DNA of 64,000 bases, taken from positions 124,001 to 188,000 of the forward strand of contig NZ_QKRX01000006.1 in assembly GCF_003284585.1 (NCBI RefSeq), written 5' to 3'. The stretch is from Nitrincola tibetensis. Its GTDB lineage: Bacteria > Pseudomonadota > Gammaproteobacteria > Pseudomonadales > Balneatricaceae. Of the stretch, positions 17,686-26,786 are shown piece by piece; the first letter of the stretch is position 1, and each line of letters begins with the position of its first letter. The notes under the pieces are model-generated. The model was given only the letters and a program-made list of their open reading frames with translations, did no database searches and was not told where the DNA came from. The position numbers and the translations under genes are program-made.

Positions 17686-18750
17686 TTATCCTCGTGAGTT
17701 TGACTGAAAAGATGGTGGAGTTTCGTGCGTTGCAAGATCAAACACGTGCAGCGCATGGGGTGGAACATGTAAGGACACGCTTGATGCGATAGGCCAGCAT
17801 TGGCGAGAATCGGCTTGTAGAATCTGATCCCCAGAGCGCAGGGTATGACGGTACTGCTGCCCTAAAAAAGCGGATTGCTCAATCACACCAGAAATCGTTA
17901 AACCCGCTTCAGTTCGGTCTGAAACAGTGCGTAGCTCTGCAGCTGAACTGCGAAAATACAGGGCTAGCTTCTGAGTGGCTGCCGCATTGGCTAAGTTAAG
18001 TTGTACACTTGGCGTTGATGCTTGATATATGATGCAATTATCGGCTCCCATAAAGTCAGCCACGAAGGGGGTTTGTGGTTGCTGATAGATGTCTTCAGGG
18101 GTGCCTAACTGTTCAATGCGACCTTGGTTAAGCACCGCAACACGGTCTGCCATTACCAAGGCTTCTTCCTGATCATGGGTGACGATTAGCGAGGTGAATC
18201 CTAATTTCTTTTGTAAGGCTTTTAGTTCGTGGCGAACGCTAAGGCGAACCTTGGCGTCCAGGTTCGATAAGGGCTCATCCAATACCAGCACGTCTGGTTC
18301 AACGGCTAGGGCGCGGGCCAGTGCCACACGTTGACGTTGCCCCCCGGATAGGTTGGTTACTTTCTCGTTTTCAAACCCCTCTAAGTTAATAATGCTAAGC
18401 AGATCCAATACGCGTTTGTGTGCTTGAGCCTTTGGGATTTTGCGTACCTTTAAACCATAACTAATGTTTTGTGCGACGCTCATGTGTGGCCACAAGGCAT
18501 AGCTTTGAAACACCATGGTGATATTGCGACGCTCTGCAGGAAGCAGCGTAATCTCGTGTCCAGCGATATGCACTTCGCCTGATTGCGTTGGCACAAAACC
18601 GCATATCGCATTCAATAAAGTGGTTTTGCCGCATCCAGATGGCCCCAATAAAGCAATCATCTCTCCCTTTTGCACTTGTAAATTGATGTCATGCAAAATG
18701 GTTTTATCGCCATAACCCGCTTGTAGTTGTCGTATATCTAGGTGTGCCAT
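17686..18750 (-). CDS. ABC transporter ATP-binding protein (CUT2/PotA/FbpC-like, with TOBE domain)
   Basis: 354 residues. Walker A GPSGCGKTTLLN (about 34-45), Q-loop MVFQSYALWPH, signature NLSGGQRQRVALARAL, Walker B VLVLDEPLSNLD and switch histidine VTHDQEEA are all intact. Residues from about 235 form a C-terminal TOBE-like regulatory and substrate-recognition domain. It is first in the minus-strand operon. Its start faces the divergent metallo-hydrolase gene across a 168-base control region that contains a 14-bp palindrome. Confidence 0.94.
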   Translation of the reverse strand: MAHLDIRQLQAGYGDKTILHDINLQVQKGEMIALLGPSGCGKTTLLNAICGFVPTQSGEVHIAGHEITLLPAERRNITMVFQSYALWPHMSVAQNISYGLKVRKIPKAQAHKRVLDLLSIINLEGFENEKVTNLSGGQRQRVALARALAVEPDVLVLDEPLSNLDAKVRLSVRHELKALQKKLGFTSLIVTHDQEEALVMADRVAVLNQGRIEQLGTPEDIYQQPQTPFVADFMGADNCIIYQASTPSVQLNLANAAATQKLALYFRSSAAELRTVSDRTEAGLTISGVIEQSAFLGQQYRHTLRSGDQILQADSRQCWPIASSVSLHVPPHALHVFDLATHETPPSFQSNSRG

Positions 18751-18799
18751 CCATTAAATCCGCTATCAAATTGCAAAAAAATGCACTAATTTGTATAAA

Positions 18800-18813
18800 T
18801 GAACACGTGTTCA
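18800..18813. promoter_or_regulatory. Perfect 14-bp palindrome, candidate LacI-family operator
   Basis: TGAACACGTGTTCA is an uninterrupted palindrome in the divergent region between the ABC operon (start 18750) and the hydrolase-lacI-phosphatase operon (start 18919). Its central CG step and length fit LacI/GalR-type operators. A single repressor dimer here could control both operons. The LacI gene is second in the right-hand operon. Confidence 0.7.
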
Positions 18814-18918
18814 CTGCGTTGTAAAAAAAATGCAACTTAGTGTCGACATTATGTGTGTCTACTTTGTCGCGTATGTGTGACAGTTTCATTAAGCAAAAAA
18901 GAAATTTTCTGGGGTGTT

Positions 18919-19701
18919 ATGAAAATCGACGTAATTGGCAGTGGCAGTGCATTTTCTTTAACGCGCAATACCTCTTCTATTCTGGTAACGGACAAGCATG
19001 ATCAACGCTGGCTCATCGATTGCGGTCCCACGGTTCCTCGTGCGTTGTGGCAGCTCGCGCTTGATGTGAATGACATCGACGTGCTGTATTTCACCCATAT
19101 TCACCCAGACCACTGTGCAGGGCTGCCGGTTTTACTCAATCGCTGGAAAAGTTTTGGACGTCGTAAACCGCTGATTATTTATTGCCAGGCGCAGCAGCGT
19201 GAATCCCTGCAACAGCTTGTCTCTCTAGCAACCTGGCCTGTGCCTCACATCTGTTTTGACATCGACTGGCGGGATAGCCAAGTGCAATGGCAATGGCAGC
19301 AATGGCACTTATCCACAGCGGCCACTCAGCATGAAATGTCCAACTTATCCTTGAGGATTGAAGCTGACGGACACGTGCTTTTTTACAGTGGAGACGGCCG
19401 TCCAACAGACGCCAGTAGGGCATTAATGCAGGGCTGTGATCTGGCGTTTCAGGAGTGTGCAGTTTCAACGCCGCTATCAAAAGAGGCTTCCCATGGAGAC
19501 GTTGTGAACTGCTTAGCGCTGCAGCAATCGCTTTCCTTACCCGTATTAGGGCTTTATCACTGTTACGATGAAGAAATCCCTCATATAGAGGCTCAGATTA
19601 TAGGGAATCCTCAGGTGTTCTTATCCTATGACGGCCTAAGCTTGGATTTAGATCTTGGTGTTCCACTAGATAAGCTAGTACAAGGGCGTTGCCATGAGTA
19701 A
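18919..19701 (+). CDS. Metallo-beta-lactamase-fold hydrolase (RNase Z/PhnP-like)
   Basis: 260 residues beginning MKIDVIGSGSAFSLTRNTSS. The metal motif THIHPDHCAGLP (about residues 60-72) gives HxHxDH, and the later GDGRPTDAS region supplies the bridging aspartate; a further histidine in LGLYHCYDEE would complete the site. Strand and loop order match the RNase Z/PhnP branch, whose members hydrolyse phosphodiesters, including cyclic ones. I start at ATG 18919, behind ctggggtg, not the upstream in-frame codon at 18853. It overlaps the lacI start by 8 bases. Substrate is inferred only: perhaps a phosphodiester delivered by the divergent ABC importer. Confidence 0.85.
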   Translation: MKIDVIGSGSAFSLTRNTSSILVTDKHDQRWLIDCGPTVPRALWQLALDVNDIDVLYFTHIHPDHCAGLPVLLNRWKSFGRRKPLIIYCQAQQRESLQQLVSLATWPVPHICFDIDWRDSQVQWQWQQWHLSTAATQHEMSNLSLRIEADGHVLFYSGDGRPTDASRALMQGCDLAFQECAVSTPLSKEASHGDVVNCLALQQSLSLPVLGLYHCYDEEIPHIEAQIIGNPQVFLSYDGLSLDLDLGVPLDKLVQGRCHE

Positions 19702-20719
19702 GCCTCATAAAAGCATTACCGCCCAAGACGTCGCAAATCATGCCGGAGTGTCGCGTGCGGTGGTGTCTCGAGCCTTAAGTGACAAGGGCAGTATCGCACC
19801 CGAAACCAAGACAAAAGTCATTGCCGCAGCTAGGGAGCTGGGCTATCAAGTGAATTTTCTTGCGCAAGGATTGAACCGTAAGCGCAGCCAGTTAATCGGC
19901 GTTGTCGTTGCGCGCATTAAAGATCCTTTTCGCAGCAGTTTGCTAGAAGGGTTGATTCACATGATTCAGCGCCGTGGCTATCAAGCATTGGTAACAGAAG
20001 TGAACTCAGACAAAGAGTTAGAAGCAACCATGCGTCAGTTTACTCAGTTTCGCGTGTCTGGCGTGATTGTCACATCCGGTCAACCGCCAGCGACGCTTGT
20101 AAACGAATGTGTTCAATTCAAAATTCCAGTCGTGGGCATTAATCGTGAATTGGATATCCCATTGGTTGATTTTGTTTGCTCAGACAATCAGCAAGGGGCT
20201 GTATTGGCGACGGATCACTTTCTAAAGTGGGGGTGTCATCGCTTTGCTTGGTTAAATTACGCGGGCTCCACTTGGGCCGGGGTGCAACGTGGTTTGGCAT
20301 TTGAGCAAGCGCTTGAGAGCGCCAAAGTTGGGCCACATTCTGTTCAACAGGTTATCGCAGAGCAGGATGGATACGAAGGCGGTGAAGCGGCTGCGCTCGC
20401 GTTCGATCTTAGTCAGGGGTTACCTCAGGGCATTTTCTGTGCAAATGCCCAATTGGCCTGTGGTTTCTTAGATGGTATGCGCCAGCGAGGGTTTGATGCG
20501 CCTAAAGATTTTCATTTAATCGGCTTTGATAACACCCCTCAGACAGCCCAGTACAGCTACCGATTGACCACACTTAATCAAGATATTCCCGCCTTGTGTT
20601 CTGAGGCGCTCAATTGTCTTGAAAGCCGAAATAAATCGCCTAATCAAGCGGCACGTTTGATAAAGGTTCCCGTTTCTCTGGTCGTACGTCATACCAGCCC
20701 TGTTATTAATCTAGGATAA
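19694..20719 (+). CDS. LacI family transcriptional regulator
   Basis: 341 residues. The N-terminal helix-turn-helix and hinge reads ITAQDVANHAGVSRAVVSRAL then PETKTKVIAAARELGYQVN, the standard LacI DNA-binding domain; the effector-binding core follows with VVVARIKDPFRSSLLEGL and LIGFDNTPQTAQYSYRLTTL. Translated in overlap with the metallo-hydrolase gene and followed 8 bases later by the phosphatase gene. It most likely binds the palindrome at 18800-18813 and controls both divergent operons. Confidence 0.93.
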   Translation: MSKPHKSITAQDVANHAGVSRAVVSRALSDKGSIAPETKTKVIAAARELGYQVNFLAQGLNRKRSQLIGVVVARIKDPFRSSLLEGLIHMIQRRGYQALVTEVNSDKELEATMRQFTQFRVSGVIVTSGQPPATLVNECVQFKIPVVGINRELDIPLVDFVCSDNQQGAVLATDHFLKWGCHRFAWLNYAGSTWAGVQRGLAFEQALESAKVGPHSVQQVIAEQDGYEGGEAAALAFDLSQGLPQGIFCANAQLACGFLDGMRQRGFDAPKDFHLIGFDNTPQTAQYSYRLTTLNQDIPALCSEALNCLESRNKSPNQAARLIKVPVSLVVRHTSPVINLG

Positions 20720-20726
20720 TTTTTCT

Positions 20727-21512
20727 ATGCGGATCGAAGCCGAAACCTTACAAAACATTATAGACACAATTGTTGAAATCGGTCAGCAAGCTCAGGTGAT
20801 CCGTGATGAGGGTCTAAACATCACCACTAAGGCTGATCAGGATTTTGTCTCACAAGCCGATATTCTTGTTGAAAACGCGCTGCAAAACTACTTGGCGCAA
20901 GCGTTTCCAAACTCTGGCTTTTTAGGCGAAGAAAGCGGTGTAAAAGAGGGAAAAGACGGTATTTGGGTGATCGATCCGATTGATGGCACCACCAACTTTA
21001 CGCTGGGCATGGACTATTGGTGTATCTCGGTGGCGTATGTTGTGAAGAATGTTATCCAATTGGGCATCGTGTATGCGCCTGACCGGGATGAACTGTTTAT
21101 TGCTCAGAAAGGCAAAGGAGCGACTCTAAATGGAGCAACACTCAAGATTGTGGAGCCACTGCCTGAGCGCGTGGTAGTCGGGCTTGGGCGCTCAAATCGT
21201 CATCCACTGAATCACTATTTAAACACGCTTGAGCACCTGATTATTGAAGAAAATATCGAATATCGTCGCTTTGGTGCTGGCGCTTTAATGCTGTGCCACG
21301 TGGCATCTGGACAGGTACATGGGTATTTTGAAGCCCATTTGAATAGTTGGGATGCCTTAGCGGGGTTATTGATTTGTCAGGAAGCCGGTGCTGCAAGCAA
21401 TGACTTTATGGCAAATAATGGACTATACGAAGGGAATACCCTTTGGGTTGCGGCTAGCGGCGTTTGGCAGCGCCTGTCAAACTATTTCGATGTCAAAAAA
21501 GTGTCTCTATAA
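20727..21512 (+). CDS. Inositol monophosphatase family protein
   Basis: 261 residues. All metal-binding motifs of the Mg-dependent family are present: GEESG (about residue 71), WVIDPIDGTTNF (about 86-97) and WDALAG (about 210-215). Known members hydrolyse inositol-1-phosphate, fructose-1,6-bisphosphate, histidinol phosphate or 3'-phosphoadenosine phosphate; the sequence does not choose between them. Being in the same operon as an MBL-fold hydrolase and LacI, and divergent from an importer, it probably removes phosphate from an imported or processed phosphomonoester. This is inference. Confidence 0.92.
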   Translation: MRIEAETLQNIIDTIVEIGQQAQVIRDEGLNITTKADQDFVSQADILVENALQNYLAQAFPNSGFLGEESGVKEGKDGIWVIDPIDGTTNFTLGMDYWCISVAYVVKNVIQLGIVYAPDRDELFIAQKGKGATLNGATLKIVEPLPERVVVGLGRSNRHPLNHYLNTLEHLIIEENIEYRRFGAGALMLCHVASGQVHGYFEAHLNSWDALAGLLICQEAGAASNDFMANNGLYEGNTLWVAASGVWQRLSNYFDVKKVSL

Positions 21513-21553
21513 TCAGTTAGCCTGATTGATTTTATAAGGTTCAAGGAGTCTGT

Positions 21554-22756
21554 ATGCGCGAAACTCACGAAACAAATCAGAGCGCTTGGTCTGTTTTTCT
21601 GATTTTTCTTCGATTGGGGTTAACCTCGTTTGGCGGGCCGATTGCTCATCTTGGTTATTTTCGAGAGGAGTTTGTGACCCGAAGACAATGGTTGTCTGAG
21701 CGAAGCTATGCGGACTTAGTTGCCTTGTGCCAGTTTTTGCCAGGACCTGCTAGCAGTCAGGTTGGCATTGCCATCGGCTTATCTAGGGCGGGGTATACCG
21801 GCGCAGTGGCGGCTTGGACGGGTTTTACCTTGCCTTCAGCCCTGGCTCTGATTCTATTTGCGTTGGGTATCGCCAGCTATGGAGAGGCGATGCCGCAGGG
21901 CGTCTTGCAGGGGTTAAAAGTGGTTGCCGTTGCTGTCGTGGCTCAGGCCGTCTGGGGGATGGCACGTAGCCTTTGTCCGGATGTTCAGCGCATCACGTTG
22001 ATGGTGGCAGCGACCTGCTTTGTCTTGCTGATTCCCTCTGTCTGGGGACAAGTGGGTGTGATTGTTTTAGCCGGTATTCTGGGCCTTTTTCTGTTTAAGG
22101 CTCAAGAGCAAGCGGATCATGATCCTTTGCCACTTGTGATCTCTGCGCGTGCTGGGGTTGTCTGGTTAGGCCTTTTTGTCATTCTGTTGTTTGGGCTGCC
22201 GCTGCTGGCCAGTGTGTACTCGAACCAAACCCTTACCCTTGTGGACTCTTTTTATCGTGCAGGCGCTTTGGTGTTTGGTGGCGGTCATGTGGTATTGCCC
22301 TTGTTGCAAGCCGAAGTTGTACCCAGTGGCTGGGTTGATCCCGAAGCTTTTATTGCGGGGTATGGTGCGGCTCAAGCGGTACCAGGGCCTTTGTTTACCT
22401 TCTCTGCGTTTCTAGGTGCATCAATGAATGAGGGGCCGACAGGTGTATGGGGCGGCTTGATTGCTCTCTTGGCTATTTTTATCCCTTCATTTCTATTAGT
22501 ACTGGGTGCACTCCCTTTTTGGGAAAGCTTACGCCGCAATGTGCGGATGCAAGCAGCACTCTTGGGTATTAATGCAGGGGTTGTGGGATTGCTGCTCGCG
22601 GCACTTTATCAACCTGTCTGGACCAGCGCCATTCAAGGCCCTCAAGACTTTGGTTTGGCGTTAGTTGCCTTGGTTGCGCTGATGTTTTGGAAATGCCCTG
22701 CTTGGTTGGTGGTGATAGGGGGGGCAGTCGTTGGCGCTTTCTTAGGTGTGGTGTAG
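21554..22756 (+). CDS. chrA: Chromate transporter
   Basis: 400-residue membrane protein of the long-chain CHR family, made of two homologous halves. The first half has LRLGLTSFGGPIAHLGYF and LCQFLPGPASSQVGIAIG; the second has ALVFGGGHVVLPLL and GAAQAVPGPLFTFSAFLGA, the repeated motif. Known ChrA proteins expel chromate, coupled to ion gradients, and confer resistance; some family members may carry sulfate or other oxyanions. It stands alone after the phosphatase gene, 41 bases downstream, and may be partly cotranscribed with it. Confidence 0.93.
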   Translation: MRETHETNQSAWSVFLIFLRLGLTSFGGPIAHLGYFREEFVTRRQWLSERSYADLVALCQFLPGPASSQVGIAIGLSRAGYTGAVAAWTGFTLPSALALILFALGIASYGEAMPQGVLQGLKVVAVAVVAQAVWGMARSLCPDVQRITLMVAATCFVLLIPSVWGQVGVIVLAGILGLFLFKAQEQADHDPLPLVISARAGVVWLGLFVILLFGLPLLASVYSNQTLTLVDSFYRAGALVFGGGHVVLPLLQAEVVPSGWVDPEAFIAGYGAAQAVPGPLFTFSAFLGASMNEGPTGVWGGLIALLAIFIPSFLLVLGALPFWESLRRNVRMQAALLGINAGVVGLLLAALYQPVWTSAIQGPQDFGLALVALVALMFWKCPAWLVVIGGAVVGAFLGVV

Positions 22757-22911
22757 AAGTTAAAGTCGCTCGTTTAATAGGCAACTCGACGCGGCTTGTC
22801 TATACGATACAGCGAATTTTATATCGATTGATGTGTATTATTGTGATGTAAAGGGTGAACCGCTTAACAAAGACCTTGATAACGGTTAAGTTAGAATATT
22901 ATAATAATGCG

Positions 22912-22924
22912 AATGATTTTCATT
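22912..22924 (+). promoter_or_regulatory. Fur box core upstream of the AraC regulator
   Basis: AATGATTTTCATT fits the Fur core AATGA-N3-TCATT, inside the AT-rich 267-base gap before the AraC gene (23024). Preceding AATATTATAATAATG gives a plausible promoter context. The neighbouring TonB receptor supports iron control. Confidence 0.8.
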
Positions 22925-23023
22925 AAAATAGTGTGGTTTTCTTAAAACCTAATGATTTAGGTTTTTCAGTATCTAGTTTTGTGCCCGTTGTTCGCCACAT
23001 TTAACGCTATAGTTTCTTTCAGC

Positions 23024-23953
23024 ATGAATATGAGCGCAGTTTCTCTCGCATCTGTTAAAAAGTGTTTTACTGAAGATGATTTGTGTCGTTTTGGCGACAA
23101 GTACGCATTGGAGTATCGATTCCATGAGAAACAAGACATGTATGATAATAGAGTTCTTGAAGGGAGGGTCAGCTCACTCAGCTCTGAGTTAGGTATGAAC
23201 CTAGTTCATTCCACTGTCAATGTGGTCACAACTTATGAATCGACTTCTCTTGATCCTGCTCCTCTGCTTTTGATCGGGATGATACAGGGTAATATTAGCC
23301 TTAAACTTGGATCTCAACCCATAGAGCTGCAGGAATCAACAGCGATTACTCTTCAGTTATCCAAAGAGTCTGTGCTGGAAGCGCTGCAAGTATCAGGTCA
23401 ATATCTTAATGTGATCACTTTAAGTTTGTCTTACGAAGCAATCGATCATCTGAAAATTAACCTAGGGTCTGGGCAAGGATATGGACGATGGAAAATTCCT
23501 TCCTGCTTGATACAGGGTATCAGACAGTCCCAGAAAAGAAAGTTGTCTTCACTAATGCTGGAAGGTCTGGGTTTACAATTACTGGCATATGGTATGGAAA
23601 ACCAGAATAGTGAAGAAGTTTGCATCAAAAAACTTACTCCATCTGAGAGAGGACGGCTTGAACAGATACGGAGCTTGTTGGCAGCTTGCCCTGAACAAAC
23701 TCCTCACATGATAGACCTTGCGGAACAGGCTGCGATGAGCCCTAGCAGTCTACGAAGCAAGTTTAAATCTTGCTATGGAGAAAGTCTCTACAGCTATTTG
23801 AAGCGTTGCCGTCTTGATCAAGCTCACGATCTGCTGTTGGAGGGATACGGTGTACAGCAGGTAGCCCATCGGGTTGGTTATACTCAAGCATCGAACTTTA
23901 TCACCGCATTCCGCAGCCATTTTGGATACGCCCCAGGTCGCTTGCATCGATAA
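23024..23953 (+). CDS. AraC family transcriptional regulator (PchR-like)
   Basis: About 309 residues. The C-terminal double helix-turn-helix has LAEQAAMSPSSLRSKFKSCY, YLKRCRLDQAHDLLLEG and VAHRVGYTQASNFITAFRSH then FGYAPGR, the canonical AraC/XylS signature. The N-terminal domain is unlike sugar-binding AraC and resembles the ferric-siderophore sensing regulators next to receptor genes, such as PchR. Start uncertain: ATG 23024, ATG 23030, or an upstream TTG at 22979; none has a strong SD. Lying just upstream of a TonB receptor with a Fur box before it, it is probably an activator of siderophore uptake. Confidence 0.88.
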   Translation: MNMSAVSLASVKKCFTEDDLCRFGDKYALEYRFHEKQDMYDNRVLEGRVSSLSSELGMNLVHSTVNVVTTYESTSLDPAPLLLIGMIQGNISLKLGSQPIELQESTAITLQLSKESVLEALQVSGQYLNVITLSLSYEAIDHLKINLGSGQGYGRWKIPSCLIQGIRQSQKRKLSSLMLEGLGLQLLAYGMENQNSEEVCIKKLTPSERGRLEQIRSLLAACPEQTPHMIDLAEQAAMSPSSLRSKFKSCYGESLYSYLKRCRLDQAHDLLLEGYGVQQVAHRVGYTQASNFITAFRSHFGYAPGRLHR

Positions 23954-24102
23954 AACTGTTGTATTGCATAAGAACTATGTCATATCACACAACTTGCAAT
24001 AGATGAAATCTGAATAATAACGATTCTATTTTAAATCGATACGCTCTTCTCCATTTCAACTGATACAGTTGCTCTGCAGGAGATTTATGGGAACTCATTC
24101 AG

Positions 24103-26274
24103 ATGAACAGCAAGACTTTTCTTATCAGGCCAGAGAACGCCCTTATCTATGTTAGCCTTTTGGTATTACCCGCTATAACGTATCAGAGCGTCTTTGCAAC
24201 AGAGGGGCGCTTTGAGCTGGAGCCGATTGAAATCATCGGTCGAACATTATCGGCAGAGTCAGAGCAGCGTCATAACTACACTCCGGGCCCCAGCACTACT
24301 GCCACCAGCCTGCCGCTCTCTATCAAAGATACCCCACAAGCCGTTAGTGTGATTACGAGTCAGCAGATCAGAGATCAGGCTCTCACCACCAGCGGCGAGA
24401 TACTGCATCAAGCTCCAGGGGTTTCGATGACCCGCCGTGACAGCAACCGATTTGCTTATGCGACACGCGGCTACGGCATCAGTACCTATCAGTTTGATGG
24501 TCTGATGACACCGATCCAAGGCTTTTGGAATTTTGGTGATACAGACTGGGATAGTGCGATCTATGATCGTATTGAAGTAGTACGTGGTGCGACAGGGCTT
24601 CTGACCGGTGCTGGAGATCCATCCGCGAGCGTCAACTTCATCCGTAAAAAACCGCTGCCTGAGTTTGCTGGGCAGATCAGTGCCACAACAGGCAGTCATG
24701 ACAAACGTCGCGTCACAGCAGATGTATCCAGTCCATTTGATCAGCAGGGGCGAACAGCCGGACGCCTTATTCTTGCCCATGATCAGCATGGTACACACGT
24801 ATCTGGGCTGACACACGAAAAAGACACTTTGTATGGTGTGATTAACACTTATCTGGATAGTGGCACAGATATCACAATGGGGCTGGAGTACCAGCACAAT
24901 CAGACACAGGGCATGGGTGCAGGATTCCCACTCTTTTACGCCGATGGCGGGCTGGCAAACTTTGGGCGATCTGCATCCAATAATACGGACTGGTCGCGCT
25001 TTTATAATGAAACCACCCGCGCATTTTTTGATATCAATCATTACCTAGACAATGACTGGCGCCTTCGTGCAGCTTTTAGCCATGACGATGGTAACTACGG
25101 TCTGACATATTTGTTTCGAAGTGGTTTCCCTGATCGTACAACAGGAGAAGGGATGGGTGCTTATTTCGCTCAATATCGAGGTGATCGAACACGCCAAGAT
25201 ATGCACTTGACTGCAGATGGCAGTTTCCAGATGTTAAATCGCTACCATGAGTTGGCATTTGGGCTGGTTCATACACGTGACAAACTAGATATGCGTATTG
25301 CATTACCATCCGGTACATCTCCCAGTATTGGACGTTATTACAATGGGAAAGGAGAAGCTGTCACAGAACCAGAATGGGGATTATTAAGTAGTGTAGATGA
25401 CAGTCACTTGACCCAAACAGGTGCCTACGTTGTAACGCGTCTGTCATTATCAGATCCTCTCCATCTAGTACTTGGCACCCGCTTGAGTAACTGGAAATTG
25501 GACCAGACTTATTACGGTGAGGTACGTCAATATGAATACAAAAATGAACTGACACCTTACGCAGGTCTCGTCTACGATTTTTCACCAAACTTCAGCACTT
25601 ACTTGAGTTATACCGATATCTTCCAGACTCAGAATCGTCGTGCAGAAAACGGTTCTTTGCTAGATCCTATAGTGGGTAGAAACTACGAGTTCGGTATCAA
25701 GGCTACACTTGGCGATGATCTTGATGCCAACTTTGCTCTTTTCCGAAGCGAGCAGGACAATCTGGGTGAAGCGATCCCGGGTGGTGTCGTCAATGGTATG
25801 CCTGACACACAAGCCTATCGTCCGACCAAAGGCGCTAAGGTCGAAGGAGTTGAAGCTGAAATCATCGGTACCCTCGTAGATGGCTGGAACATCAGTGGCA
25901 GTTATACTCTTGCTAAGCCACGTAATATGCATGGTGAACGCATCAATACCTTGCATCCAGAGCAGCAGGTCAAATTATTTACCACGTATCGACTACCAGG
26001 TGATTGGAACAAGCTCCAGATTGGTGGAGGTATTCGTTGGCAGAGTGGTATTTATTCTGACACTAGAGGACCAAAGGGAGTAATACGAGTACATCAAGAC
26101 AGCTACACATTGACCGATGTGATGGCACGTTACACCTTTAACCCACAACTGTCTGCTCAGTTGAATATCAACAACCTGTTCGACACAAGCTATTACGAAC
26201 AGGTTGGATTCTACAGTCAGGGTTGGTGGGGTGCTCCGCGAAATCTGAATCTGAGTTTGAGTTATCGCTTCTAA
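24103..26274 (+). CDS. TonB-dependent siderophore receptor (FhuE/FpvA-like)
   Basis: 723 residues: signal sequence ending near VFAT-EG, a short region LEPIEIIGR serving as TonB box, a plug domain with SIKDTPQAVSVITSQQIRD and YDRIEVVRGATGLLTGAGDP, then a 22-strand barrel ending in aromatic SLSYRF. The plug motif PSASVNFIRKKP is typical of hydroxamate receptors of the FhuE/coprogen group. It imports a ferric siderophore across the outer membrane using TonB energy. Start ATG 24103 is taken as it begins the leader sequence. The next genes encode the inner-membrane module commonly found beside such receptors. Confidence 0.95.
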   Translation: MNSKTFLIRPENALIYVSLLVLPAITYQSVFATEGRFELEPIEIIGRTLSAESEQRHNYTPGPSTTATSLPLSIKDTPQAVSVITSQQIRDQALTTSGEILHQAPGVSMTRRDSNRFAYATRGYGISTYQFDGLMTPIQGFWNFGDTDWDSAIYDRIEVVRGATGLLTGAGDPSASVNFIRKKPLPEFAGQISATTGSHDKRRVTADVSSPFDQQGRTAGRLILAHDQHGTHVSGLTHEKDTLYGVINTYLDSGTDITMGLEYQHNQTQGMGAGFPLFYADGGLANFGRSASNNTDWSRFYNETTRAFFDINHYLDNDWRLRAAFSHDDGNYGLTYLFRSGFPDRTTGEGMGAYFAQYRGDRTRQDMHLTADGSFQMLNRYHELAFGLVHTRDKLDMRIALPSGTSPSIGRYYNGKGEAVTEPEWGLLSSVDDSHLTQTGAYVVTRLSLSDPLHLVLGTRLSNWKLDQTYYGEVRQYEYKNELTPYAGLVYDFSPNFSTYLSYTDIFQTQNRRAENGSLLDPIVGRNYEFGIKATLGDDLDANFALFRSEQDNLGEAIPGGVVNGMPDTQAYRPTKGAKVEGVEAEIIGTLVDGWNISGSYTLAKPRNMHGERINTLHPEQQVKLFTTYRLPGDWNKLQIGGGIRWQSGIYSDTRGPKGVIRVHQDSYTLTDVMARYTFNPQLSAQLNINNLFDTSYYEQVGFYSQGWWGAPRNLNLSLSYRF

Positions 26275-26345
26275 GTCTTACAAATAAGAGCATTGATGTC
26301 ATAGGAGGATGACGTCAATGCTTGCAGAAAAGGCTTATTTAAAAT

Positions 26346-26364
26346 TAGAATGAGAATCATTATA
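26346..26364 (+). promoter_or_regulatory. Fur box upstream of DUF3649-PepSY-DUF3325 operon
   Basis: TAGAATGAGAATCATTATA matches 15 of 19 positions of the consensus GATAATGATAATCATTATC, including the complete AATGA-N3-TCATT core. It lies about 80 bases before the GTG start of the DUF3649 gene, so this small operon has its own iron-responsive promoter. Confidence 0.88.
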
Positions 26365-26444
26365 TATAAAGTGTAAAATTTGAGTAGATTAAAATACTCA
26401 CGGGGTTGTTTGGTCAACATAAATGCAAATAGCAGGACAGAAGA

Positions 26445-26786
26445 GTGAACTCGTATAGCAAAGTAAAATCACGGCCGACCAGACAGATTCAGGATGATAA
26501 AAAACAGAAAGGATATAGGTTGTCGGTACTGTCCCGAGTCGTGGCTGCGGCTGTTGGTGGTTATGTATTGGCATTAGTGGCATCTATTGTTCTGGCTGCC
26601 TTTATGCCGGGCAATAGAGCTGAAGGCGTGCTCTGGGCTATGCAGCTGAGTTTTGCTGTTTACACGCTGGCGGTGATCTGGGTGTTTGCTGCACGAACAG
26701 CGACTCGGGCTTGGATCGGGCTTTTCATACCTATCGTTTTCTTGAGTATTTGGGCCGTTTGGTTAACTCAGGGAGGCGTAAAATGA
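26445..26786 (+). CDS. DUF3649 domain membrane protein
   Basis: 113 residues with a basic N-terminus (NSYSKVKSRPTRQIQDDKK) and three hydrophobic helices (about residues 30-50, 60-80, 86-108). Matches the small DUF3649 family of iron-uptake-associated membrane proteins seen with TonB receptors. The start is GTG at 26445, with a purine-rich acagaaga just upstream. It ends ATGA-overlapped with the next gene (26783-26786). Function is unknown; probably a helper in siderophore import or reduction. Confidence 0.8.
   Translation: MNSYSKVKSRPTRQIQDDKKQKGYRLSVLSRVVAAAVGGYVLALVASIVLAAFMPGNRAEGVLWAMQLSFAVYTLAVIWVFAARTATRAWIGLFIPIVFLSIWAVWLTQGGVK

Noticed and set aside
24010-24060. Possible Fur box before the TonB receptor (AATAATAACGATTCTATTT)
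   Set aside because: Does not contain the AATGA-N3-TCATT core; too weak to report as a site.
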